Assembly (NCBI GenBank): GCA_003153055.1
Contig: PMBV01000226.1
Location: 1-28,784, forward strand
DNA from: Myxococcales bacterium
GTDB lineage: Bacteria > Myxococcota > Myxococcia > Myxococcales > Myxococcaceae
Length of the DNA: 28,784 bases
Reading direction: 5' to 3'
Positions 1 to 8,410 of the stretch are shown here, piece after piece (within the stretch, counting starts at the first letter, position 1; the number at the start of each line of letters is the position of its first letter). The position numbers and the translations under genes were made by a program. The notes below the pieces were generated by a model. It ran no database searches. It was given only the letters and a program-made list of their open reading frames with translations, and had not been told where the DNA came from.

Positions 1-107
1 GCGCCGACCTCGAGATCGTACGGCTGGGCGACGATGCACCCCAGCGAGGCCCAATGACGCTGCAGGGTGAAGAGGAGGTCCTGGAAGTACATGGCGGGAG
101 GCACCAT
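1..107 (-). CDS. glyQ: Glycyl-tRNA synthetase alpha subunit, 5' part only
   Basis: Only the first 35 codons are in the window; the gene runs off the left edge. The visible N-terminus contains [14 protein letters not shown] followed by [14 protein letters not shown]. This matches the start of the alpha subunit of the bacterial alpha2-beta2 glycyl-tRNA synthetase (family pattern: FQDLI, TLQ, W, GC, QPYD, EVGAGT). The enzyme charges tRNA-Gly with glycine in the cytoplasm and needs the beta subunit GlyS, expected further left. The start is taken at ATG 107; ATG 92 (Met before Tyr-Phe-Gln) is equally possible because neither has a clear Shine-Dalgarno. It lies 43 bp downstream of the kinase gene on the same strand, so the two may be co-transcribed. 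The family call is firm despite the short length. Confidence 0.85.
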   Translation of the reverse strand, partial: MVPPAMYFQDLLFTLQRHWASLGCIVAQPYDLEVG

Positions 108-150
108 ACCCACTCGCACCGCCCCCGCCACGCGATTCGGCGCTCGAGGC

Positions 151-2232
151 TCAGGGCTCGGGGGGCAGTGAGCTCACGTCGAGGGGGCGAGACTCGTTGG
201 TCTTCCCCGGCTCGATCCGCACCGAGAAGACTCGCGCCTTCCCCTCGCCGTCCACCACCCTGAGCCGGTGCACGCCGGCCTCGAGGGGTACCTTCACCAG
301 CGGAGTCGAGCCCAGCGAGGTGTCCTCGAGGTACACCGCCGCCGAGGCAGGGTTGATGGTCCGCAGGCTCAGGTAGCCCACCGCGGCCGCGCGGGCGCTC
401 TTCTCGTCTCGCACGACCTGCACGTTCTCGGAGTCGGCCCCCGGGGCTCCAGGGTGCTTGCGAGTGTCGATGGCGTGCTTGAGGTCGTCGATCTGTTTCT
501 GGAGGTCATCGATCTTCTTCGAGTTCGCCTCCCCGGTCGCCCTGCCCTGTCGAGCCTCGACCTTGAGCAGCCGCTGCTCGGCCTCGAGGGCATCGAGCTG
601 GCGGATCTGGGCGTCGATCTCCAGGAGCAGCTTCTGCCGCTCGGGGTCATTGGCCGCCGCTTCGATTTCTTGCTGCCAGGCCTTCTGGGCCGCGAGCTCG
701 GCCTCCGCCGCCTCTTTCTCGATGAGCCAGGCGGGCTTGGCCGACGTGCCGCTGCTGGCCGGATCAATGGGGCGAGGACCTCGATCGATCACCGGCTCTT
801 CGGTCTCGGCCTTCAGGAGCGCTCGAGCCTGTTCCTTGAGCGGACCAAAGGCCGCCGCCCAACCGACCACGGCGAAGAGCACCAACAGCGCCACGCCAAC
901 CAACGGCCCAACCAGCCCCCCGCTCGCTCCCGGCTCCTTCACCACCGGCGAGGGGACGGGCTCGGAGGACACCTCCGGGAGCCGGCGAGAAGAGCCTCGC
1001 GATTTGGCGGGCGCCTCGTCTCCCGGCGCGACGACGGGCAAGTCTTGCCTCGAGACTTTGGGGAGGCGGGCCGACTTGCCGGTGGCGCTCGGAGACCGGG
1101 TTCGGTGGGCACCGGTCGCGACCTTGGGCAGCCGCGAGACGCTGGCCCTCGGCGGGGCTCGCGGAGACGGGGTGGCGGGCGTGCGTTCCTCCACTGGCGA
1201 GCTGGCCAGCACCTCGACGGCCTGGTTCACCTCGCTGGGGTCGGTGCCGGGCTTGGCCACGTCGAGGAGGGCGCGCGTCGCCGCGAGCTTGTCATCGAAC
1301 AACTGGGCCATGAGCTCGGCCACCTGCTCGTCGTCATGGAGCTCGGGGCAGGCGTGCTCGAGGGCGCGGGCGAGCTCCTTCCCGGTGGCGAAGCGCGCGT
1401 TCCGATCTTTCGCCAGGGCCTTCAAGATGACCGCTCCCAGCTCTGGGGAGACCGCGGGGTTCAAGGTGGTCGGGTCGCGGGGCTCCTCCTGAACGATCTT
1501 CAGCATGGTCGCGGTGTCCGTGGCCGCCTTGAACAGCCGCTCGCCACAGACCAACTCGTGGAGCATGACGCCAACCGCGAAGAGATCCGTTCGCCCATCG
1601 AGGGTCTCGTTCTTCACCTGCTCGGGGGCCATGTAGCCGGTGGTGCCCTTGACGATGCCGACCTGGGTTCGATTGAGGCGCCCCCGCGCCTTGGCGATAC
1701 CGAAGTCGATCATCTTCACCTGGCCGCCGTAGGTGATCATGACGTTCTTCGGGCTCACGTCGCGGTGCACGACGGACATCGGCTGCCCGGCCGGGTCCTT
1801 GAACGTGTGGGCGTAGTGGAGGCCCAGGCACGCGTCGCGAATGACACGCACCGCGAAGCCCACGGGAATGGTCACCCCCCTCGCTTTGCACCGGCGAATC
1901 GTCTCGGCGAGGTTCTGCCCGGCGATGAACTCCATCGCCAGGTACAGCTCGCCCGATGAGGGGTCCTCTCCCAAGTCGAAGACCTGGCCGATGTTGGAGT
2001 GAGAGAAGGCGGCGGTGATCCGCGCCTCGTCGAGGAACATTCGAACGAAAGACTCATCGGCCTTGATGTCGGGGAGAATCTGCTTGAGCGCGACGAACTT
2101 CTTGAACCCGCCTGGCCCAGGCAGAAAGGCGAGGAAGAGCTCGGCCATTCCCCCCACGGACAGACGAGCCAGTATCTCGTACTTGCCGATACGGCGACCC
2201 CGATGAAAATCACCGTCGACGTTGCCGGCCAT
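151..2232 (-). CDS. Membrane-spanning Ser/Thr protein kinase with C-terminal PEGA domain
   Basis: This 693-residue protein has an N-terminal Hanks-type kinase domain (about 18-295). Visible elements are the Gly-rich loop LSVGGMAE (24-31), ATP-anchoring Lys50, Glu69, catalytic HRDVSPKN (156-163), DFG (176-178) and APE (202-204). The SPKN form of the catalytic loop is common in myxobacterial kinases. A Pro/Ser/Arg-rich linker (about 340-435) carries three RLPKV/RLPEV motifs. One membrane helix (about 439-462) follows, then a charged coiled-coil (about 504-593) and a PEGA-like beta domain (about 619-687) outside the membrane. It probably senses an envelope cue and phosphorylates cytoplasmic targets; substrates cannot be read from sequence. 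A TTG two codons upstream (2238) is an alternative start. It lies 50 bp after the Cys-rich exported protein gene and 43 bp before glyQ. Confidence 0.93.
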   Translation of the reverse strand: MAGNVDGDFHRGRRIGKYEILARLSVGGMAELFLAFLPGPGGFKKFVALKQILPDIKADESFVRMFLDEARITAAFSHSNIGQVFDLGEDPSSGELYLAMEFIAGQNLAETIRRCKARGVTIPVGFAVRVIRDACLGLHYAHTFKDPAGQPMSVVHRDVSPKNVMITYGGQVKMIDFGIAKARGRLNRTQVGIVKGTTGYMAPEQVKNETLDGRTDLFAVGVMLHELVCGERLFKAATDTATMLKIVQEEPRDPTTLNPAVSPELGAVILKALAKDRNARFATGKELARALEHACPELHDDEQVAELMAQLFDDKLAATRALLDVAKPGTDPSEVNQAVEVLASSPVEERTPATPSPRAPPRASVSRLPKVATGAHRTRSPSATGKSARLPKVSRQDLPVVAPGDEAPAKSRGSSRRLPEVSSEPVPSPVVKEPGASGGLVGPLVGVALLVLFAVVGWAAAFGPLKEQARALLKAETEEPVIDRGPRPIDPASSGTSAKPAWLIEKEAAEAELAAQKAWQQEIEAAANDPERQKLLLEIDAQIRQLDALEAEQRLLKVEARQGRATGEANSKKIDDLQKQIDDLKHAIDTRKHPGAPGADSENVQVVRDEKSARAAAVGYLSLRTINPASAAVYLEDTSLGSTPLVKVPLEAGVHRLRVVDGEGKARVFSVRIEPGKTNESRPLDVSSLPPEP

Positions 2233-2282
2233 GGGCAACGCGAGACGCTACACGAAGTCACCACTGGTCGGCCCAGAGATTC

Positions 2283-3560
2283 TCAGAGGGCCTGCCAGAG
2301 GACCCAGGGGCGAATGTCCGACACCGGGCACCCACTTTTGGCATAGGCGCCGTCGTTGACGCTGAGCATCGTCCAGGTGCCGTTGCTCAGCACGAGCGAG
2401 CCCTGTGCTCCGGGCTCGACGTCGACCACATTGGTGCCCGAGGCCAGTCGACGGGTGGCATAGAGGTAGCGGCCGCAGGTGTTCGTTCGGCACCCGATGG
2501 GCACCGGCCCGCTCGACACCGAGAACGGAGCGAGATCAGCGTCGGTCAGCATCGCCCCACCCTGAGCCATGTCGGCGGCGAACAGGAGCTTGCTCGAGGC
2601 CGCGTCGCGAATGACGACCGCTCGGTTCCCGGTCGCGTCAAGTTGACCATTGTCCAGGAAAGTGACCGAGACGGTCGCCCCGGTCGCGAGGGGAACGGCG
2701 GCTCCCGGCGGCAGGGAGATGAAGAGGAGCCCGGTGTGGAGCTCGTTGGGCAAGCCCGTCAGGTAAACCTTGAGGGTCGTGCCCACGTAGACCGTCGAGC
2801 TGATGGTGCCGACGCCGGTGTATTGAGTGCCGCGGGCGGTGGTCGATTGAGAGAACGAGCTGGCGTTCCCCAGGCTCAGCCCCAGGTTCGACGAGCCGGG
2901 AGCCGGGTACGTGTTCGCCGGGCAGCCCGTGGTGCACGAGCCCGCGAAGCACAGCTCGTCGGTGCCCTTGCAGTCGGCCGTGGTGACACAGCTCGATCCG
3001 CGTTCAGGTCCGATCTCCACCAGCCCGTCTTGGACCATGAAGCGCTTCGTCACGCAGGTCTTCGAGGCCTCCTCGATCTGCCCGACCGCGAACCCCCCGT
3101 CGCTGAAGCCGGAGACCCCGGTCGGCTGTTGCGCCATGAAGCACAGCTCGAGCACGAAGGGCTCGTTGAGCGGGGCGTTCTCTTGGTTGAGGCACGTGCC
3201 GTCGCCGCACTGGGTGACACCGGCGATCTGCACCACGCCGTCCCACTCGCGTTCGGCCACGTCGCCTGGGGCGATCCGCCGCACCGTCGCCCCCCCGTCT
3301 GGGCAGTCGCTGGAGCAGGCCCGGCAGACGTTCGAGCAGAATCGGCATTCACAGACGAGGTCGTCGAAGGCGTAGAGCTGCCCGCCCAGATCGCGCTGCA
3401 CTTTGAGGCCCAGTTTTCCTTGGGTGTCATCGACGTAGATTGGGCCCTTCGTCGAATTGATGACCTTCATGGTGATCGGTACCGCCGTCGCCGGGCTACA
3501 TCGACAGCTGGCGAACATGACGCCCGAGACCGTCAGGATGCTGAGCAGGAAAGCACGCAT
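2283..3560 (-). CDS. Cys-rich exported protein, possible lipoprotein, unknown function
   Basis: I do not recognise a named family. From ATG 3560 the product is 425 residues and starts with a clear signal peptide (hydrophobic 4-17). It ends at Cys19 in the context F-A-S-C, a non-ideal lipobox, so it is either a lipoprotein or simply secreted. Residues about 30-120 form a small domain with six cysteines in 17 residues (70-86, spaced C-x-C-x2-C-x3-C-x2-C-x3-C). Residues 190-213 resemble a short EGF-like disulfide knot. The remainder, rich in Gly, Ser, Thr and Val, looks like beta structure and ends with a pair of cysteines. The reading frame runs on upstream to 4052, but that part is antisense to the VWA gene and lacks a signal sequence, so it was excluded. 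No strong ribosome site precedes 3560. It is divergent from the VWA gene and 50 bp upstream of the kinase gene. Confidence 0.8.
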   Translation of the reverse strand: MRAFLLSILTVSGVMFASCRCSPATAVPITMKVINSTKGPIYVDDTQGKLGLKVQRDLGGQLYAFDDLVCECRFCSNVCRACSSDCPDGGATVRRIAPGDVAEREWDGVVQIAGVTQCGDGTCLNQENAPLNEPFVLELCFMAQQPTGVSGFSDGGFAVGQIEEASKTCVTKRFMVQDGLVEIGPERGSSCVTTADCKGTDELCFAGSCTTGCPANTYPAPGSSNLGLSLGNASSFSQSTTARGTQYTGVGTISSTVYVGTTLKVYLTGLPNELHTGLLFISLPPGAAVPLATGATVSVTFLDNGQLDATGNRAVVIRDAASSKLLFAADMAQGGAMLTDADLAPFSVSSGPVPIGCRTNTCGRYLYATRRLASGTNVVDVEPGAQGSLVLSNGTWTMLSVNDGAYAKSGCPVSDIRPWVLWQAL

Positions 3561-3687
3561 GTGGGGCACGAATGTCGTAGGCACGATTGCCCTCAAGTGC
3601 AACGGATGGCGAGAAAAGGACCAGTTGCGCATACGACGCGAGGCTTGCATGAGGAGGGCCAGGTCCACCAGATTCCCGCACCGAGCC

Positions 3688-4773
3688 ATGCGACGCCACC
3701 ATCTCCTCATCGCCGCGCTCTGGTCGTTGGCCTGTGACCAGGTCGGGAGAGAAAACGGCCGGATCAGCGCCGTGCCCGAGGTCGCGCCCCCGATGCTGTC
3801 ACCGGTGGAGATCGCGCCCCCCAGCGTCGAGCGATCGCCCACGGGGCGCGTCACGCTCCTCGACCCGCCCTTGGCCGATGCCATACAGGTCGACGTCATC
3901 AAACAGTCCGACGGCATCGTCGACATTCTCTGGGTCGTCGACGATTCGGGCTCGATGGTCGACGAGCGCAAGCAGCTGGTGAACAACTTCTCGCGCTTCG
4001 TCACTGAGCTGCTCAACCTCAAGGTCGACTTCCAGATGGGGGTGACATCCATCGTCTACTCCGACGGGGGCAAGCTCAGAGGCACCACCAAGATCATCAC
4101 CCGCCAGACCCCTGCGCCCCAGAGCGTCTTCGAGCAGAATACCACCTTCCCCGCCAATCGCTCGCGGTGGGAGCAGGGCTTGCGCATGACCCAGTTCGCC
4201 CTCACCTCGCCCAACACCAACCCCGGCGGGCCCAACGCCGGCCTCATTCGCCCCAAGGCCGCGCTGGCCATCATCGTGGTCACCAACGAAGACGATCACA
4301 GCTTCGGGACCACCGACTACTACGCCCGGGTCTTCAGCGGGCTCAAGGGCAAGGGCAACGAGAACCTCGTCACTTTCTCCATCATCGGAGGCACGACCCC
4401 CAACGGCTGCACTCCGCCGGCCGAGGTGAACCTCTACGGGAGCACGGCCGAGCCGGCCTTCCGCTACGTCGAGGTGGCGGGGAAGATGGGCGGCGTCATC
4501 GGCAGCATCTGCGACACGAGCTTCGAGCAGACCCTGGTGCGCATCGCCCAGGCCCTCAACACCTTGAAGCGCGTCTTCCCGCTCACGCTCAAGCCCATCG
4601 TCGGCTCGGTGCACGTGACCGTCACCGACGGCACCAACACCGTCACCGTGCCCAACGATCTCGCCAGCGGGTTCCAGTACCGAGCCGACACCAACAGCGT
4701 CGTATTCCTCGGCATCTACGTCCCCCCGCCGGGCTCAACCGTCACCATTCAGTACGCCTTCACGAAGGGATGA
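3688..4773 (+). CDS. Von Willebrand factor type A domain lipoprotein
   Basis: This 361-residue protein starts MRRHHLLIAALWSLAC, a textbook lipoprotein signal with the lipidated Cys at 16. After a Pro-rich spacer (about 25-70) comes a VWA domain with a complete MIDAS motif DDSGS (85-89, pattern D-x-S-x-S) in the strand ILWVVDDSGSM. A second acidic cluster, TNEDDHSF, follows the strand AALAIIVV and fits the later metal-site loop. The C-terminal ~70 residues look like a separate beta domain. VWA domains bind protein or matrix partners through a divalent metal, so a surface adhesion or assembly role is likely but unproven. ATG 3649 has a better Shine-Dalgarno (GCGAGG, 5-base gap) and would add 13 mostly basic or polar residues; 3688 gives the cleaner signal peptide. 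The stop overlaps the next start (ATGA), implying coupled translation with the CC-P repeat lipoprotein. Confidence 0.87.
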   Translation: MRRHHLLIAALWSLACDQVGRENGRISAVPEVAPPMLSPVEIAPPSVERSPTGRVTLLDPPLADAIQVDVIKQSDGIVDILWVVDDSGSMVDERKQLVNNFSRFVTELLNLKVDFQMGVTSIVYSDGGKLRGTTKIITRQTPAPQSVFEQNTTFPANRSRWEQGLRMTQFALTSPNTNPGGPNAGLIRPKAALAIIVVTNEDDHSFGTTDYYARVFSGLKGKGNENLVTFSIIGGTTPNGCTPPAEVNLYGSTAEPAFRYVEVAGKMGGVIGSICDTSFEQTLVRIAQALNTLKRVFPLTLKPIVGSVHVTVTDGTNTVTVPNDLASGFQYRADTNSVVFLGIYVPPPGSTVTIQYAFTKG

Positions 4774-6146
4774 CTGTGTCGCGCGCCCTCCCCCTCCCCT
4801 TGCTCCTGGTGCTCGCCTCGGGCTGTTCCCGTTCGGCCCTCGACGCGGCGTGCCCCAACGGCTACACGACCAACGACGCCGGCACCTGCATCTGCGCCAC
4901 GAACGAAGGCTGCCCCACCGGGCACACCTGCGAAGTGGGCGTGTGCGTCTGTCGCGACACGGCCTGCTGCCCCGAGGGGTACCAGTACTCGACCGACGCC
5001 GAGCAGTGCGTTTGCCACGCCTCCTCGTGCTGCCCCAAGGATCACCTGTGGCTCGAAGCCGAGGGGCTGTGCACCTGTGGCGCCCAGAACTGCTGCCCGC
5101 CCGACTACGTCTTCAACCAGACCTCCAAGCGCTGCGAGTGCGCCGGTGACGCCTGCTGCCCCCAGGGCTTCCTGTGGGACAAGACCAAGAAGACCTGCGT
5201 CTGCGCGTCGGACAGCTGCTGCCCTGTCGATTTCCGGTACGATCCACTGACGAAGGACTGCGTCTGCGCCAAGACCTCGTGCTGCCCGGCGAACTACGTC
5301 TACGATGCCACCTTCGCCGCCTGCGTGTGCGTGGGCGACGCGTGCTGCCCGGCCGGGTTCAAGAAGGGCCCCGGCAACCGCTGCGTCTGCATCGACAACA
5401 CCTCGTGCAAGACCAATCAATTCTGCGACGCGACCTCGGGTGGGTGCCGGTGTCTCAACAACTCCGGCTGCGCCAGCAACACCTTCTGCAACGCGCTGGG
5501 CTTCTGTCAGTCGTTCGCCTCGTGCACCTCGAACCTCGACTGCCCGGCGGGGACCTTCTGCGACGTGTCGACGACCAAGTGCGTCCCCGAAGGGCCCTGT
5601 ACGCTCGACGAGCACTGCGCCTTGGGGAGCGTCTGTAGCGCCTCCACGCTGGTGTGCAAGGCGGGGTGCCGGACCGACGGTGACTGCCCGACGAAGAACA
5701 GCTGCGTCAACGGCCAGTGCCAGTTCTTCTGCCGCGACAACACCTTCTGCCCAGCCAACCAGTTCTGTGACACCACTTCGGGCACCTGCGCGCCGCGCTC
5801 CGGCCGGGTCGACTGTCGTACCTGCGCCGACCAGATCGACTGTGGCTCGACGTCGACGGCTCGGTGCCTCTCGTTCCTCACCGAGGGCCAGAGCACGACC
5901 TTCTGCGGGCAGATCTGCTCGGTCGCGGCTGACTGCCCCTCGGGCTACGACTGCGGGGGAGTGATCTTCAGCTGCGGCGGGGTGTGCGAGCCGGTGCAGG
6001 GCGACACCATCACGTGCAAGTCGTTCCAGGTCGAGAACGAGACCGGCCCCCAGTTCTACTGCGCCGACTCCACCGGCAACCCACACACCTATTTCAAGGC
6101 GTGCGCCCCCTCGTCGGGCTTCTGTCCGGCGGTGGCTTCACCCTGA
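4770..6146 (+). CDS. Cysteine-repeat lipoprotein with seven CC-P repeats, unknown function
   Basis: This 458-residue exported protein starts MTVSRALPLPLLLVLASGC, a signal peptide with a lipobox-like ASGC (Cys19). The mature part is extremely cysteine-rich. Residues 59-204 are seven tandem repeats of pattern C-x-C-x4-C-C-P-x11: six of exactly 21 residues and a last one of 20. Residues about 205-345 then carry irregular EGF-like or Dickkopf-like units of about 20-25 residues (pattern C..DxxCPxxxxCDxxxxxC). A further Cys-rich C-terminal part ends near residue 458. The pattern predicts a long, rod-like, disulfide-stapled surface stalk. The start ATG (4770) overlaps the TGA of the VWA lipoprotein gene, with GAAGGGA right in front. 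The two products probably work together on the cell surface; I infer this only from coupling and shared export. No enzymatic motif is seen. Confidence 0.85.
   Translation: MTVSRALPLPLLLVLASGCSRSALDAACPNGYTTNDAGTCICATNEGCPTGHTCEVGVCVCRDTACCPEGYQYSTDAEQCVCHASSCCPKDHLWLEAEGLCTCGAQNCCPPDYVFNQTSKRCECAGDACCPQGFLWDKTKKTCVCASDSCCPVDFRYDPLTKDCVCAKTSCCPANYVYDATFAACVCVGDACCPAGFKKGPGNRCVCIDNTSCKTNQFCDATSGGCRCLNNSGCASNTFCNALGFCQSFASCTSNLDCPAGTFCDVSTTKCVPEGPCTLDEHCALGSVCSASTLVCKAGCRTDGDCPTKNSCVNGQCQFFCRDNTFCPANQFCDTTSGTCAPRSGRVDCRTCADQIDCGSTSTARCLSFLTEGQSTTFCGQICSVAADCPSGYDCGGVIFSCGGVCEPVQGDTITCKSFQVENETGPQFYCADSTGNPHTYFKACAPSSGFCPAVASP
4944..5381 (+). repeat. Coding tandem repeat, about 63 bp x 7 (CC-P module)
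   Basis: Seven consecutive modules begin at 4944, 5007, 5070, 5133, 5196, 5259 and 5322. Each encodes C-x-C-x4-C-C-P and then 10-11 variable residues, often with an aromatic at position 13 or 15. The first six are exactly 63 bp and the seventh is 60 bp. The cysteine, CCP and spacing pattern is invariant while the intervening residues differ. This indicates old duplication followed by selection on the disulfide framework rather than recent slippage. It lies wholly inside the Cys-repeat lipoprotein gene. Confidence 0.95.
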
Positions 6147-6160
6147 GCCGCGACGGCGGC
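6147..6160. terminator. Small GC hairpin filling a convergent gene junction
   Basis: GCCGC-GACG-GCGGC (5-bp stem, 4-base loop) occupies almost the entire gap between the stop of the Cys-repeat lipoprotein (6146) and the stop of the E2 gene (6162, opposite strand). It could act as a bidirectional 3' end, but there is no T-tract on either side, so intrinsic termination is doubtful. Confidence 0.35.
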
Positions 6161-6161
6161 G

Positions 6162-7415
6162 TCACACCATGTCGACCATCAGCAACTCGGGGTGCTCGAC
6201 GTACTTGATGACCTCGTAGGCGAACTCGGCGCCGGTCGCCCCGTCGATGACCCGGTGGTCGAAGCAGAACGAGAAGTGCATCACCTGCTTCACCACCACC
6301 TTGTCGTCGTCGGTCACCATCGCCTGCTTGCGCATGCGGTGCACGCCCATGATCGCCACCTCGGGGTGGTTGATGATCGGCGTGGCGAACAGCCCCCCGG
6401 TCTGCCCAAGGGAGGTGATGGTGAAGGAGCCTCCCGATAGCTCCTCGAGCTTGAGTTGCTGGTGGCGAGCCGCCCCCGCCAACCGGGCGATCTCCTCCGA
6501 GAGGCCGCGCACACTGAGCCGATCAGCGTGGCGCAGCACGGGCACCGTGAGCCCCTGCTCGGTCATCGTGGCGATGCCGATGTGCCGATCGCCGCGCACG
6601 ACCAGTTCCTGGGTGACCTCGTCCATGTTGCCGTTCACCTGCGGAAACGCCCTGAACGCCGCCACCACCGCCTTCACGAAGAAGGGCAGGAACGACAGCT
6701 TCACGTTCTGGCTGGCCAGCCGCTCGTTGAGCGTCGAGCGCAGCGCGATGAGCGCGGTGGCGTCGACCTCTTCGACGAAGGCGTAGTGCGGAGCGGTGAA
6801 CTTCGAGCGCACCATCTTCTCGGCGATCTTCTTGCGCAGGCCTCGCAGCGGGACCCGTTGGTCACCGGCCACGACGGGCAAGGGCGCGAAGGCCTCCTTG
6901 CGCGACGGCGAGGGCACTCCGTCGGTGCCCGAGGGAGCGTGGGCCGCGAGAAACGCCTCCACGTCGCTCTTGAGCACCCGACCCTGTGGCCCCGTGCCGC
7001 TCACCTGCTCGAGATCGATGTGGTGCTCTCGAGCCATGCGCCTCGTCACTGGAGTGGCCAGCATCTTGTCTCCTTCCACGAGCACCTGCGCGGACGCCTG
7101 AGCTCCGTGGGCATGCCCGTTGGTGGTCACCTGCGACGACACCTTCACCCCGTTCGTCACCACCACGACCCCCTCGCCTAGGTCGAGATCGACCAGCGGC
7201 TGATGCACCAGCGCCAGCTCACCCTCTTTCACGTGCGTCTTCAGCACTTTCCCCGCGCGGGGGCTCGGAATGACGACGGTGGCCTTGTCCGTCATCACCT
7301 CGACCAGCGGCGCGTCTTCTTCGATTTGGTCGCCGGCACGAACCAACCACTTGACGATTTCGCCCTCCACCACCCCTTCTCCAATGTCGGGCAGCTTAAA
7401 AACGAAAATCCCCAT
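6162..7415 (-). CDS. Dihydrolipoamide acyltransferase (E2) of a 2-oxo acid dehydrogenase complex
   Basis: The 417-residue E2 core subunit moves the acyl group from the E1-bound intermediate to CoA via a lipoyl arm. From the N-terminus it has one lipoyl domain (about 1-80, lipoyl Lys44 in MTDKATVVIP), a linker, a peripheral-subunit-binding domain (about 118-155, LATPVTRRMARE...GTGPQGRVLKSDV) and the catalytic domain (about 185-417) with DHRVIDG (386-392; His387 and Asp391 catalytic). The DKATV lipoyl site and single lipoyl domain resemble branched-chain (BCKDH) or pyruvate E2 enzymes; the substrate cannot be settled here, and no E1 gene is in the window. ATG 7415 is chosen because MGIFVFKLPDIGEG matches the usual E2 N-terminus, although the ribosome site is weak. 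It lies 62 bp downstream of lipA, in the same cluster as lpdA. Confidence 0.95.
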   Translation of the reverse strand: MGIFVFKLPDIGEGVVEGEIVKWLVRAGDQIEEDAPLVEVMTDKATVVIPSPRAGKVLKTHVKEGELALVHQPLVDLDLGEGVVVVTNGVKVSSQVTTNGHAHGAQASAQVLVEGDKMLATPVTRRMAREHHIDLEQVSGTGPQGRVLKSDVEAFLAAHAPSGTDGVPSPSRKEAFAPLPVVAGDQRVPLRGLRKKIAEKMVRSKFTAPHYAFVEEVDATALIALRSTLNERLASQNVKLSFLPFFVKAVVAAFRAFPQVNGNMDEVTQELVVRGDRHIGIATMTEQGLTVPVLRHADRLSVRGLSEEIARLAGAARHQQLKLEELSGGSFTITSLGQTGGLFATPIINHPEVAIMGVHRMRKQAMVTDDDKVVVKQVMHFSFCFDHRVIDGATGAEFAYEVIKYVEHPELLMVDMV

Positions 7416-7477
7416 GCGCGCGCTCGTAGCCCACCTTGGTTGAGAAAGTCCTGCGCAAAGGCGCATGACGCGTCGCT

Positions 7478-8410
7478 TCAGCCGTGGGCAGGCTGCGCGG
7501 TCCGCTGTCGATCCATGAGGCCCTTCATGAAGAACTCCGCCGCTCGGTAGCTCGATCGCACCAGAGGCCCCGCCGCCACGTAGAGAAAGCCGAAGGACTC
7601 CGCCAGCTGCTGGTACCGGTCGAATTCGGCCGGTGACACGAAGCGCTCGACCCGCAAGTGGTACTGAGAAGGCTGGAGGTACTGGCCCAGCGTCAGCACA
7701 TCGACGCCCACCTCGCGAAGGGCCAGGAAGGTCTGGGTGAGCTCCTCGTCGGTCTCGCCCAGCCCGAGCATGACCGACGTCTTGGTGTAGAGCCGTTCGG
7801 GCCGCTGCTTGAGGTACGCCAATACTTCGAGCGACTGCCGGAAGCTGGCGCGGCGGTCGCGAACGCTGGGGGTGAGGCGCTCCACGGTCTCGATGTTGTG
7901 AGCGACCACGTGGGGCCTGGCGACCGCGACGAGCCCCAGCGCGTTCTGGTCGCCAGCGAAGTCGGGAATGAGCACCTCGACGGTCGTACGGGGCGACTCA
8001 CGCTTGAGGGCGGTGATGGCGGCGGCGAAGTGGCTCGCGCCTCCGTCGGGGCGATCGTCGCGATTCACGCTCGTCACCACGATGTACTCGAGGCCGAGCT
8101 CCCGCACCGCGTGCGCGAGGTGCTCGGGCTCCGCGGGGTCGAGCGGCAAGGGCGCGCCCACCTTCACATGGCAGAAGCGACAGGCACGGGTGCAGACCTC
8201 GCCCATCAGCATCACTGTTGCCGTGCCTCCACCCCAGCACTCGCCGATGTTGGGGCAGCGGGCCTGTTCGCAGACCGTGGCGAGGTGCAGGTCTTTCACC
8301 AGCCCCTTCACCCGCTCATACGCCTCACCCTGCGGCAGCCGCACCTTGAGCCAGCCGGGCTTGCCGATGCTGGGCTGCTCGGCCGTTGGGAGTCGGTGGG
8401 GGGTCGCCAT
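7478..8410 (-). CDS. lipA: Lipoyl synthase
   Basis: This radical SAM enzyme inserts two sulfur atoms into octanoyl-lysine on lipoyl domains, such as that of the neighbouring E2. The 310-residue product has both iron-sulfur cluster motifs: the auxiliary cluster C47-x4-C52-x5-C58 (CEQARCPNIGEC) and the radical SAM C73-x3-C77-x2-C80 (CTRACRFC). The C-terminal RSSYRA motif supplies the serine ligand typical of LipA. ATG 8410 is preferred over longer in-frame starts because GAGGCCG lies directly before it and family homology begins soon after; upstream codons would run into the lpdA gap. It lies between lpdA (61-bp gap) and the E2 gene. A small perfect hairpin (TGCGC-AAAG-GCGCA, 7452-7465) sits just after its stop. 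No lipB is present in the window. Confidence 0.97.
   Translation of the reverse strand: MATPHRLPTAEQPSIGKPGWLKVRLPQGEAYERVKGLVKDLHLATVCEQARCPNIGECWGGGTATVMLMGEVCTRACRFCHVKVGAPLPLDPAEPEHLAHAVRELGLEYIVVTSVNRDDRPDGGASHFAAAITALKRESPRTTVEVLIPDFAGDQNALGLVAVARPHVVAHNIETVERLTPSVRDRRASFRQSLEVLAYLKQRPERLYTKTSVMLGLGETDEELTQTFLALREVGVDVLTLGQYLQPSQYHLRVERFVSPAEFDRYQQLAESFGFLYVAAGPLVRSSYRAAEFFMKGLMDRQRTAQPAHG

Noticed and set aside
268..1959. 563-codon plus-strand frame opposite the kinase
   Set aside because: Antisense to a kinase with all catalytic motifs; the product is low-complexity and Arg/Leu/Gly-rich.
3561..4052. N-terminal extension of the Cys-rich exported protein up to 4052
   Set aside because: It lies antisense to the VWA gene and would hide the signal peptide that begins at ATG 3560.
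4944..5381. CRISPR-like array
   Set aside because: The ~63-bp periodicity is a protein-coding repeat with variable bases throughout each unit; there are no identical direct repeats or spacers.
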